Part shown: one piece after another, positions 16,109 through 24,575 of the stretch
How the letters are laid out: every line of letters begins with the position of its first letter
Position numbering within the stretch: position 1 is the first letter of the stretch
Origin: an uncultured Clostridia bacterium
Lineage (GTDB): Bacteria > Bacillota > Clostridia > TANB77 > CAG-508
Direction: 5' to 3'
Assembly (NCBI GenBank): GCA_947632525.1
Contig: CANRPQ010000001.1
Coordinates: 1-40,385, forward strand
DNA length: 40,385 nucleotides
Translations under genes and position numbers: made by a program
The notes under the pieces: model-generated
The model's database searches: none
Told to the model about the DNA's origin: nothing
Seen by the model: the letters and a program-made list of their open reading frames with translations, nothing else

Positions 16109-18067
16109 CTAAATTTCAACCCAATTGTATGATATTCCTAATTGTTCTAATATTTCTTTTTCTCTTTTTGTACAGGTAAATAGAATTATTTGGTGCTCTT
16201 CTGTTTTTTTTGATAAAAATATTAAAACATTCTTTAACCTTTCGTCATCAAAGTAGGCAAAGCTTTCATCTAATAATATTGGCATTTTTTCTTTTGATAT
16301 TTCTTCTATCATAGATAATCGTAGAGATAAATATATTTCATCAATTGTGCCACAACTTAAACGGGTGGCAGGTATATATTCTCCGTTTTCTAGTTCTACC
16401 ATTAATCCATTTTCATCATTAATAGATAATTTTTGATATTTACCGTTAGAAATTTCTTTTATTATGCTTGATAGGTTCTGTGTAAATTTGGGAGTTACAT
16501 TATTTTTCATTTTATTATATGCTTTTTCTAATAATTCTTTTGTTAATAAAATTTGTCTATCTTTTTCGTTTAGTTCTTCTAATTGTTCTTCTAAATTTTT
16601 ATATTCTTCTTTTAATTCTATTAATTTTTCCTTTTTATCGATATTATTTGATTGTTCGTATTCTATTTTATTTAATGATAACTGATAATTAGTAATTAAT
16701 TTATTTGATTTTTCGAGTTCAATTTGTAATTGTTCTAAATTATCTATATTAAATAGGTAATTAAAATTATCTCCCTCATATTTTTCTTTTATTTTTTGTT
16801 TTTCACTATATAATAGATTTTCTATTTCTTCTTTTTCATTTTTTATATCTAATTCTTGTTTTTTATTTTCTTCTTCTAATAATTTAATTTGTGAATCTAA
16901 TATCATAATTTGTTTTTCTATTTCATTATTTATTAATTTTTCATTTTTATTATTTTTTTCTATTTCTTTTTTTATTTTTTTATTTTTTCTATTATTTATT
17001 AAATATATAATAATAGAAATTGGAATTAAACTTAAAATAATATAATTAATAGTTTTATTTTTTATGAAAATAAAATTTAAAATATTAATAATAATTAATA
17101 AAATAAAAGTAATAAAATATATAATGTTAATATTAAATTTATTTTTTTCTGAATTATATTTTTTAGAATTATTTAAATTATTTTCTAAATTAATAAAATT
17201 ATTTTTATTAATTTTATTTTTTTCTTCTTTTAATTTTTTTATTTTTTCTTCATTTTCTATTTTAATTTTATTTTTTAAATTATTTTTTTCTATTATGATT
17301 TCATTTTTTTGAATTAATTTATTTAATTCATTAATTATATTATTTTTTTTATTTTCATCTTTTAAACTTAATTCAATTTTGCTTTTTTCGTCTTCTAAAT
17401 TTATTTCGGAATTTAAGTCGTAATTTATTGTCTTTATGTCATCGAACACTTTTTTCATCTCATCTTGTACAATGTTTATTGGTCTATCTTGTGTTCTATT
17501 GTTTCCTATTTCTTCTACTTGCCTTTTATTAAGATTATCTATTGCCTTTTTATATGATACGCTGTCATCCCCTGTTCCCATAAGGTTTGAGATTTTTTGT
17601 ACCAAAACGTTTTGTGACTGTTGATCTAGTATTACCTCTTTTTGGGTAGATAAAATGGTAGAAGTGTATAATTTTTCATCCACACCTGTCTGTTCTGTAA
17701 AAAATTGATTTCCATCCTTTTTGTCAATTTTAAATTCACTAGAAATATCCTCTAAATTTTCATTAAAAACCTTTGGATTTTTTTTATTGAAGTCTCTAAA
17801 AATTTCAAATTTATTTCCATTATTTAATTCATATTCTATTTTTCCTGAAAAATTTTCGCTCTCCCATGGTAAATATTTTTCATAGTCAGAAATTTCTTTT
17901 CCATTTTTATTTTTAGAAATTCCATAAAAAATATTTTTTATATAATTTAATAAAGTAGATTTTCCACTTTCATTTTTTCCATAAATAATATTCAAATTAT
18001 TTTCTAAATTAATTTCTTTTTCTTTTAATTTCCCATAAGAATTTATTTTTATTTTTTTTATTTTCAA
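16109..18067 (-). CDS. SbcC/YhaN-like SMC-type ATPase with an internal membrane hairpin
   Basis: A 652-residue ABC-type ATPase of the Rad50/SbcC/YhaN group. The N-terminal half-domain carries Walker A GKNESGKST (30-38) and a Q-loop region near 139-150. Coiled coil follows (about 220-310). Two hydrophobic helices (about 312-335 and 340-357) sit where SbcC would have its hinge or hook; no CxxC hook is present. A second coiled coil (about 360-520), signature LSCGT (570-574) and Walker B MPILLDE (595-601) follow. It is shorter than SbcC or YhaN. The start is TTG with AAGGAG eight bases upstream. It pairs with the nuclease gene 99 bases upstream. The middle third is extremely Lys/Asn/Ile-rich. Confidence 0.85.
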   Translation of the reverse strand: MKIKKIKINSYGKLKEKEINLENNLNIIYGKNESGKSTLLNYIKNIFYGISKNKNGKEISDYEKYLPWESENFSGKIEYELNNGNKFEIFRDFNKKNPKVFNENLEDISSEFKIDKKDGNQFFTEQTGVDEKLYTSTILSTQKEVILDQQSQNVLVQKISNLMGTGDDSVSYKKAIDNLNKRQVEEIGNNRTQDRPINIVQDEMKKVFDDIKTINYDLNSEINLEDEKSKIELSLKDENKKNNIINELNKLIQKNEIIIEKNNLKNKIKIENEEKIKKLKEEKNKINKNNFINLENNLNNSKKYNSEKNKFNINIIYFITFILLIIINILNFIFIKNKTINYIILSLIPISIIIYLINNRKNKKIKKEIEKNNKNEKLINNEIEKQIMILDSQIKLLEEENKKQELDIKNEKEEIENLLYSEKQKIKEKYEGDNFNYLFNIDNLEQLQIELEKSNKLITNYQLSLNKIEYEQSNNIDKKEKLIELKEEYKNLEEQLEELNEKDRQILLTKELLEKAYNKMKNNVTPKFTQNLSSIIKEISNGKYQKLSINDENGLMVELENGEYIPATRLSCGTIDEIYLSLRLSMIEEISKEKMPILLDESFAYFDDERLKNVLIFLSKKTEEHQIILFTCTKREKEILEQLGISYNWVEI

Positions 18068-18166
18068 AATAATTTCTCCTTAAATTTTATATTTATTTTT
18101 AATTATTAATTCATATACTTTACTATTATAAATTCATAATTTTATAGTTAATTATTTAATATTTTA

Positions 18167-19249
18167 TTATTTATTTTCTAATGCAGATAAGCCTATTTCT
18201 AGTATTTTATTTAATTGTTCTTCTGTGTAATTTTCTTTTTTTAATTCTTCAATTATTTCTTTTACGAATATGCCCTTTAATGTGTAATCATTTGCTAATT
18301 CTTCTATATTAAATTGTAATGTAGTTTTATCTTTTATTTTAATAATGTTTTTATTATTTAATAAATTTAATATATTAGAAGTAATAATTTCAAATTTTCT
18401 TTTTCCAATTAAAATAATTTTATAAAATTTATTTGTTTCTAATTCTAAATTATTTAATTTTTCAATTAGCTCATCTGCATCATTTAAATTAGTAATATCT
18501 AATTCTATTTCTACAAATTCTTTATCATCAATTGGAATAAAATTAATTTCAATTTTTTCTTTTTCAATATTTCCTGTAATAAATCCATGTTTTCCTAATT
18601 CATCAAACCCCATTGCAATTGTAGAGCCCGGATATACAATTCTTTGATTTTCTTCTCTATTATAATCCGGTTTATGAATATGTCCTAAAGCAATATAATC
18701 AAAACCTAACTGTTTTAATTTATTTTCATTTAATGGATTATATTGTAATTGTAACTTATTACTTGCATTTAATGCACCATGTGTAATTAAAATATTAATT
18801 TTATTTTTATTTTCTATTTTAATATTTTCTATATTTAAATTAGAACAATAAAAATCTTCAAAGCCAACTCCATAAATATCAGCTTCTGGTGTTTCTACTT
18901 TTTCTATTTTTGATGTAAATATTTTTACATTATCATTCCATTCCAAATTATAATACATAGAATTTTTTAAATATGGATCGTGATTTCCAGGAGTAATAAA
19001 AATTTTAGTTTGAGGAATTTCTTTAAATAATTCATTAATATATTCAATAGTAGATTTTCTAATAAATTCATTTTCGTAAAAATCACCACTAATAAAGAAA
19101 TATTCTATTTTATTTTCTGAAATATATTTAATTATTTTTTTAAATATTTCCCTTTGATCTAATCTTCTTATTTTTCCAAAATTATTTTTTAAATTTAAAT
19201 TTTCAAAAGGTGTATCAAAATGCATATCAGCTATATGTACAAATTTCAT
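18167..19249 (-). CDS. SbcD/YhaO-like DNA exonuclease (metallophosphoesterase)
   Basis: A calcineurin-like phosphoesterase of the Mre11/SbcD/YhaO group, 360 residues. Metal ligands are in order: DMH (Asp8, His10), GDFY (55-58), GNHDPY (88-93), ITHGA (about 152-156) and GHIHKP (about 192-197). A C-terminal capping and partner-binding region (about 240-360) follows. With the ATPase downstream it should form a nuclease-ATPase complex that processes blocked or hairpin DNA ends. It has its own promoter at 19276-19304, so the two genes form a self-contained operon. Confidence 0.88.
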   Translation of the reverse strand: MKFVHIADMHFDTPFENLNLKNNFGKIRRLDQREIFKKIIKYISENKIEYFFISGDFYENEFIRKSTIEYINELFKEIPQTKIFITPGNHDPYLKNSMYYNLEWNDNVKIFTSKIEKVETPEADIYGVGFEDFYCSNLNIENIKIENKNKINILITHGALNASNKLQLQYNPLNENKLKQLGFDYIALGHIHKPDYNREENQRIVYPGSTIAMGFDELGKHGFITGNIEKEKIEINFIPIDDKEFVEIELDITNLNDADELIEKLNNLELETNKFYKIILIGKRKFEIITSNILNLLNNKNIIKIKDKTTLQFNIEELANDYTLKGIFVKEIIEELKKENYTEEQLNKILEIGLSALENK

Positions 19250-19275
19250 TTTTCATTTCCTCCACTATTGTTATA

Positions 19276-19304
19276 ATTTTACATTATTTATTAGTATTAG
19301 TCAA
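19276..19304 (-). promoter_or_regulatory. Sigma-A promoter of the SbcD/SbcC-like operon
   Basis: TTGACT (-35, 19299-19304) and TAAAAT (-10, 19276-19281) on the minus strand are each five of six to consensus with a 17-base spacer. They lie about 30 bases before the nuclease start, so the leader is very short. Confidence 0.7.
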
Positions 19305-19337
19305 TAGTTTTAAGAACATTAGTTTTTATTTATTGTT

Positions 19338-19492
19338 TTGTCATATTGTCATATTTTTTGCTGTTTTTAATATGTTTCACTTTAAATTATAAATATAATA
19401 TTATTTATTTTAAATTTGTTATATGTGTTATGTTTACTAGATTTTTTCAATTTTTCGATTTTTCAAAATTCTGCTTTTTACTTTTATCCGAA
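19338..19492. repeat. Copy 1 of a diverged duplicated element
   Basis: It runs from TTGTCATATTG (19338-19348) to TATCCGAA (19485-19492), with 136 bases between the two motifs. Weak further similarity to copy 2 is visible inside (TTCAC, then TTTAAAT, then a TTATGT near the middle). The outer motif is followed by GGTATTTTGT. Confidence 0.45.
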
Positions 19493-19732
19493 GGTATTTT
19501 GTAAATTTCTTCAATAGCTTTTTGATAGATTTTAATATAATATTATTATTTTTATAACATTATAAAATAAATATTTATAAGTTATCGTTTGAGATGATAA
19601 AAAAGTATAATTTTAAATTTGACTAATTAGCAAGTTGTAATTTATAATTTTTACTTGTCTTAATTGTTTTATTATTTTATATTTTTAATACTTTTTATTT
19701 TATCATATTTTTAATTAATGAAATACATATAC

Positions 19733-20039
19733 TTATTTTTTTATTTATTTTTTATATATTTATAATTTAAAATTATTTTTTATTTAATTTTAAAATTTAA
19801 TTTATTTTATTTTTTATTTTTAATTTTATTTAATTATTTTTATTTTTATTTTATTTATTTATTTTTATTTTATTTTATTTATTTTTATTTTATTTTAATT
19901 ATTTTTATTTTTTATTTTTTTATTTAATTATTTTTTATTATTAAATTATTTTTTAATATTTATTTTTATTATTTATTTTTATTATTTATTTTTTAATTAT
20001 TAATTTAATTATTTATTATTAATATAAAAATTTTATTTA
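19733..20039. repeat. 307-base tract with no G or C
   Basis: Every base from 19733 to 20039 is A or T, with strong T excess on the plus strand in the later part and irregular TTTTATTTA-like repetition. It is flanked by a C at 19732 and a G at 20040. Such a run is exceptional even in this AT-rich genome and would be easily melted and prone to slippage. It is not a recognisable origin: no DnaA-box cluster or initiator gene is present. Confidence 0.9.
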
Positions 20040-20098
20040 GTCCTTCATCACTTCATTATTTTTATTTTAACTTTTAAATTTTTATTGATCTTTAAAAA

Positions 20099-20252
20099 TT
20101 GTCATATTGTAGTGATTCTTTCTCAGTGCTCTTCCAATTCACATACTTTAAATGTTTTAATTTTATTTAATTTTATCTGTTTTGTTGTTATGTAACCTTT
20201 GATAAACTGCCTTTAGAATTTAAATGTATTTTCATGTTTTCCTTTATCCGAA
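20099..20252. repeat. Copy 2 of a diverged duplicated element
   Basis: It runs from TTGTCATATTG (20099-20109) to TATCCGAA (20245-20252), with 135 bases between them, one fewer than in copy 1. Here the second motif extends to a 5-base hairpin with a GAAA tetraloop, TATCCGAAAGGATA (20245-20258). Confidence 0.45.
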
Positions 20253-20395
20253 AGGATATTGTGATTTTTATGACTAATTATTTTCTGATTTTTTTGATTA
20301 AATTTTTCTATTTGAATTGTGCTGCATATTTTTCTTACTTTTAATGTTCATATTTATAAATTCTGTATTTTTTCTTCATTGTCATATTGGCATAA

Positions 20396-20433
20396 AAATA
20401 ACAGATATAATTTTATTTTTATATCTGTTATTT
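20396..20433 (-). terminator. Terminator of the coupling-protein operon
   Basis: A perfect 15-base stem (20396-20410 with 20419-20433) has an 8-base loop. It starts about 30 bases past the stop of the coupling ATPase gene. Confidence 0.8.
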
Positions 20434-20462
20434 AAATTGCAATATTTTAATTATTTAAAATT

Positions 20463-22506
20463 TTATTCATCATCTAATGGTCCAAATAATTCATCAAATT
20501 TTGCTTCTAATTCTTTTTGAACATCCACAGAAAATATTTCTTCATCATCTTCTTGTGGTAACATAGGTGCATTTTCTTGATTATTTTGTTCTGTTTTTTC
20601 AATATTATTATTTATTTTTTGCTCTACTTTATTATTTATATTTTTTTCTTCTATTTTTTCTTCTTTATTTTTATTATCGTCATTTTTATTATCTATATCA
20701 TCTTCAAATAAATCATCTAATGATTCTACTTTTAGTTCAGTTTTCTCTTTTGAGTCTTCGTTTTCTGTATAAGGATTATATGGATTATATTTTCTCCATT
20801 TTCCTCTATCTTCTATATTAAACTCTAAATGGCTCATTGTATATTCTGATAATTTTTTTGCCATACTATTTTCAAAGTAGTAATATTTTTTAGCTTTAAT
20901 TGGCTTAATACCTTTTTCATAAATGATACAATCATCGTTATCCATTCTTCTTAATTCATCAGGTGTCATTAACGCTCTTGCTAATACCTGGTCAGATTCA
21001 CTAATACCTTGCCTTTTATAATGTTTATCTCTATTAATAGAGGTACTGTCTCTAACAACTGTTTTTTCTCCTAATGCTTTTGAAAAATATTCAACTGTTT
21101 TAAAAGAGTTACTTCCTAAAAATACGTGAGTATCACAGTTACCCATGATTGTTTCATAAGATTTTTCATATACAGCTTCTAATTGGTCTAAGTTTTGTAA
21201 AATTACGCTAAATGAAATACCTCTACTTCTACTTGTTGAAATCTTTTTATCAAAGTCTGGAATTTTACCAATGTTAGCAAACTCATCACAAATAAAGAAA
21301 GTTGGTACTTTTAATCTTCCGCCATTTTCATCAGCAAAGTTGTATAATTGCTGTATCATCTGTGAGAAGAAAATTGTAAGTAAGAAATCATATGCTGTAT
21401 GAGTATCTGATGAAATTACGTATACTGCTGTTTTTTTAGTTCCTATATCTTCAAAATTAATGGTATCTGTTGAAGTTACTTCTGCAATTTCTTTTGAATC
21501 GAATTTACCAAGTTTAGATTGCAATGAACTTAAAATAGATCCATAAGTTTTTTCTGGGGCTATTTCAATATTCTTATAATTTGTTCTAGCTGGGTGGTCA
21601 TATGGTAATTGGTTCATTAACTCTGTAAGTAAGTTGCTACCACCACTTACATTTGCTGCTCTTACTAACTCAGAGCAACTTGCTAGGTTTTGCTCTTCTT
21701 CTGGCCTTGTAGCAATTAAGTAATATATTAATGCTTTTAATAACATTTCTGCCATATCATCCCAATATGGGTCTGAATTACTGCCTTCGCTTTTTTGCCC
21801 TTTTACAATTGTGTTTGCTATAACATCTACATCTAATTCACTTGCAATGTGCATTAAAGGGTTATAACCGTCACTATTAACTGGATTAACTAAATTTAAT
21901 ACTTTAATTTCATATCCATTTTTTTTCAAGAAACCTGCAGTTTTATCATAAAGCTCACCTTTTGGATCTGTAAATACATATGAGCCTAACATTTGATAAG
22001 CATTTGGAATAGAGTATGATGCAGATTTACCAGAACCAGAACCGACCTACTACCAATACATTTATATTTCCTCTTTTATCTAATGGTAGGTAATGGTCTT
22101 GCGCTAATAGAATTCCTTTATTTCTGCTTAGTATTTTATACTGCTCTCCACCTTGGCTCCAATCACTAGAACCATGTTCTATATCTGTATATTCGCTCTT
22201 TGGTCTTGAACGAAATAGCCCTATAACGGCAAAGATTAAATACATTATTGTAAAATATAGCAGTGTTTTAAAGAAAATTCCTATATATTCTGCACTAAAT
22301 ACTTTTGTAATTGTACTAAAACTTATTACGTTAGTAATTAATACTTCAAAAAATTTGCTCAAATTAAAAACTCCATTGTTCGTTGCTTGACCAATGGAAT
22401 ATGCAATTGGCGAAACAAATATTATGGTAAGAATAAACCATAATATTGCTATCACTATTAATACTTTTTTATTATCTTTTAATGTTTTCTTTACTTTATA
22501 ATTCAT
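20463..22506 (-). pseudogene. VirD4/TraG-type coupling ATPase, frameshifted in Walker A
   Basis: Coupling proteins are hexameric membrane ATPases that feed DNA or protein substrates into a type IV secretion channel. Two reading frames (22506-22027 and onward to 20463) join into one 680-residue protein if a single base, the G at 22044 on the plus strand, is removed. The junction then reads VVGGSGSGKSA, a perfect Walker A (about 154-161). The rest is intact: two N-terminal membrane helices (about 13-32 and 75-98), VFTDPKGELYDKT, Walker B FFICDEFANIGKIPDF, and an acidic, disordered tail closing with ELEAKFDELFGPLDDE. It is third in an operon with two unknown genes. No relaxase, VirB4 or VirB6 is nearby. 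True mutation, sequencing error or frameshifting are all possible. Confidence 0.88.
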
Positions 22507-22531
22507 GGCTTTTTATCACCTTTTCTTATGT

Positions 22532-22867
22532 TTATCTATATGTCTCAGCACTTTTAGCTTCTTTTGCTTCAGCCTTTGCTTTCATTTCTTTCTTATTTTT
22601 CTTATTATTTACAGCTGATTTATATGCTTCTTCTCCAATAGAAATTTCTCCATTTTCTGTTTCTAAAATTCCATTTTCATTTAATTTGCAATTTCCTACT
22701 GGAATTTCTATATTTCCTTTTTCTTCTATGTAGCTTGAGATTGCCTCAAATACTTGACCTTTTGGTGGAATCTCTAACGTATTTTCAGTTGCTACAAATA
22801 CACTACCAGCAACACTAGCTGTGTTTCTTTGTTCTTCATTATTTGAAGGTACAGTTGTACTATTCAT
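22532..22867 (-). CDS. Unknown protein between the operon leader gene and the coupling ATPase, 111 aa
   Basis: Not recognised. No signal peptide or membrane segment. A Ser/Thr/Asn-rich N-terminus (1-20) is followed by a compact region (about 25-85) with GQVFEAISSYIEEKGNIEIP and NENGILETENGEISIGEEA. The tail is a highly charged Lys/Ala/Glu helix (about 88-108). AGGAGG lies seven bases before the ATG. It is 12 bases after the previous gene and 25 bases before the coupling ATPase, so it probably acts with it, perhaps as an adaptor; that is inference from position only. Confidence 0.7.
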   Translation of the reverse strand: MNSTTVPSNNEEQRNTASVAGSVFVATENTLEIPPKGQVFEAISSYIEEKGNIEIPVGNCKLNENGILETENGEISIGEEAYKSAVNNKKNKKEMKAKAEAKEAKSAETYR

Positions 22868-22879
22868 TTATATTTCCTC

Positions 22880-23404
22880 CTAAACATCTTCTTTTTTATC
22901 TCTAATTTCAAATGCAAAGTATGATTTGTATGGCTTCAATTTGCATTTTCCTTTTACCTCATTTGTTTGCTGATCAAAGTATAACACTGGTTTGATCTCT
23001 TCTGTAGTTTCTGGGTCTATAATAGATATAGGCCTTTTTAAGTCTGGTGTGTATTTAAATTCTTTATATTCTGTTTCTTGTTCAGAATACAAAGTATCAA
23101 ACTTAATTGGAATTGGGCGTTTTGCAATTTTTACTCTGTCTTCTTCTAAAATTCCCATATTAACAACTACTTTATCTTGTCCAAAAGATAAAATTACTAA
23201 ATCTTCTTCAATTTGTGGCTCGTCAACAAAAAATGTTTTCTTTTTTAAGTTGCCATTTAGTTCTTCTGCATAGTCTAAACGTTGTACAGTATATTTTGGG
23301 TATTCATCCAACAAGCGTTTATCTGTTTTGTTTACCCTGTATATTACTGTATTTACTCCTTGCGGATCCGTGATACTAAAGTGTTTTCCCTGAATTGAGT
23401 TCAT
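22880..23404 (-). CDS. Unknown protein, first gene of the coupling-ATPase operon, 174 aa
   Basis: Not recognised. A soluble, beta-prone protein without signal or membrane segment. It starts MNSIQGKHFSITDPQGVNTV and ends in a Lys/Phe/Tyr-rich stretch (GKCKLKPYKSYFAFEIRDKK). The middle contains LVILSFGQDKVVVNMG and a Pro-rich KRPIPIKFDTLY. AAAGGAG lies eight bases before the ATG. It is expressed from the consensus promoter at 23480-23508 through a leader of about 70 bases. The tight spacing with the next two genes implies a common function. Confidence 0.7.
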   Translation of the reverse strand: MNSIQGKHFSITDPQGVNTVIYRVNKTDKRLLDEYPKYTVQRLDYAEELNGNLKKKTFFVDEPQIEEDLVILSFGQDKVVVNMGILEEDRVKIAKRPIPIKFDTLYSEQETEYKEFKYTPDLKRPISIIDPETTEEIKPVLYFDQQTNEVKGKCKLKPYKSYFAFEIRDKKEDV

Positions 23405-23479
23405 CCTTTACACTCCTTTTCTATGAATACTAATATAATACATAGTTTGTCTTTTGTTTCGTTCTTATAACTAAATTTA

Positions 23480-23508
23480 ATTATAGTACAAATTAAGCCT
23501 GATGTCAA
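23480..23508 (-). promoter_or_regulatory. Perfect-consensus sigma-A promoter of the coupling-ATPase operon
   Basis: Minus-strand TTGACA (23503-23508), a spacer of exactly 17 bases (23486-23502), and TATAAT (23480-23485). Both hexamers are perfect. A second TTGACAT lies 24 bases upstream (23526-23532), giving a direct repeat that could be an operator or chance. This is the strongest vegetative promoter in the window. Confidence 0.85.
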
Positions 23509-23568
23509 TGTTTTTGCCATAATTTATGTCAACTTTTTTGTTTTATTTTTTATTGATGAGAATTATTT

Positions 23569-24483
23569 TTAATTTTCTGTCTCCCTCGGATTATATTTAG
23601 AAATTTTTTGTAATTCTCTATACAAATCTCTTTCCTTTTCCGTTATATTTTTTGGAACCATAATATGTACTCTGGCAATGAGGTCGCCTCTTCCACCTTT
23701 GCCATTAAGATATCCTTTTCCTTCTAATCTAATAAGCTCTCCGCTTTCCATTCCCTGTGGCACATATAAAGAAATTTCTTCATCGATTGTATTAATTTTA
23801 AGTTTTGTTCCTAATACTGCTTCCCAGGGCGTTAAATACAAGTTAGTATATATATCTATTCCTTCTAATTGATAGTTTTCATCATTTTTAATATTAATTT
23901 TTATTAACAAATCCCCAGCTCTACCACCATTTTCGCCTGGCTTACCTTGTCCCATTAAACGAATCTTTTCATAATTTCTAATACCTGCTGGAATTTTAAT
24001 AGTAAATGTTTTCATCTTGCCATTTAAAGTTCTTAAGGAAATCTTTTTTTCTTGACCATAAAAAGCTTCTAAAATAGAAACATTGATTTCTGTTTCTATA
24101 TTTTCCCCTTTAATAGCTACTTTTTTATTTTTCTTACTATCTTTTTCTTGTTCAGGTTCATTTTCTATTTTTTCTCCAAAAAACATATTAAAAAAGTCAC
24201 TAAAAATAGAACCACTATTTCTTTTACTTTCTTCATAGGTTGTTTTTTGTTTTTTTCCAATATGAGTATTCCACATTCTATCATATTTTTTACGACTTGT
24301 ATAATTTGATAGAACTTTATATGCTTCATTAATATCTTTAAATCTTTCTTCTGCTGAAGTACTTGTAGTATTAATATCTGGATGATACTTTTTTGCTTGC
24401 TCGCGATAAGCTTGTTTTATTTCTTCAGCTGAAGCTTTACTATTATTAATTCCTAGTATTTTATAGTAATCTTTGAAAATCAT
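23569..24483 (-). CDS. DnaJ-like co-chaperone (CbpA type, no zinc finger)
   Basis: A 304-residue Hsp70 co-chaperone. The J-domain (about 4-65) has the HPD tripeptide (34-36) needed to stimulate DnaK. A short linker with a DFFNMFFGEK segment follows instead of a full Gly/Phe region, then the two C-terminal substrate-binding beta domains (about 125-290), with KIRLMGQGKPGENGGRAGDL and RLEGKGYLNGKGGRGDL. The cysteine-rich zinc repeats of DnaJ proper are absent, so it is CbpA-like. CAGGGGGA precedes the ATG. No dnaK or grpE adjoins. Confidence 0.9.
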   Translation of the reverse strand: MIFKDYYKILGINNSKASAEEIKQAYREQAKKYHPDINTTSTSAEERFKDINEAYKVLSNYTSRKKYDRMWNTHIGKKQKTTYEESKRNSGSIFSDFFNMFFGEKIENEPEQEKDSKKNKKVAIKGENIETEINVSILEAFYGQEKKISLRTLNGKMKTFTIKIPAGIRNYEKIRLMGQGKPGENGGRAGDLLIKINIKNDENYQLEGIDIYTNLYLTPWEAVLGTKLKINTIDEEISLYVPQGMESGELIRLEGKGYLNGKGGRGDLIARVHIMVPKNITEKERDLYRELQKISKYNPRETEN

Positions 24484-24575
24484 TTAGATTTCCCCCTGAA
24501 TTTTGCCTTTAAATTTTCCGTCTTTTGTGTAGATTAAATTATATCACATTTGACCACGTAAAGGAATAGGTTTTT

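Larger units (their letters stand above)
19305..20395. other. Gene-free AT-extreme region
   Basis: About 1.1 kb between the terminator of the coupling-protein operon and the promoter of the SbcD/SbcC-like operon. I see no open reading frame with a ribosome binding site on either strand. It contains a pure A/T tract (19733-20039) and a diverged pair of elements sharing two short motifs at the same spacing (19338-19492 and 20099-20252). TTGTCATATTG occurs at 19338, 20099 and 20379. An untranslated RNA cannot be excluded. Confidence 0.6.

Noticed and set aside
18070..18166. Separate small gene between the SbcD- and SbcC-like genes
   Set aside because: The gap is A/T-rich with several stops in all frames and no ribosome binding site except that of the ATPase gene.
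19733..20039. Possible replication origin (AT-rich unwinding region)
   Set aside because: No dnaA, initiator, partition gene or DnaA-box cluster is near, so AT content alone does not support it.
19250..20462. CRISPR array
   Set aside because: The repeated motifs are short, diverged and not regularly spaced with unique spacers, and no cas gene is present.
20463..22506. Programmed ribosomal frameshift for the coupling ATPase
   Set aside because: No slippery heptamer with a downstream structure was seen at 22044; sequencing error or mutation is simpler, though not proven.
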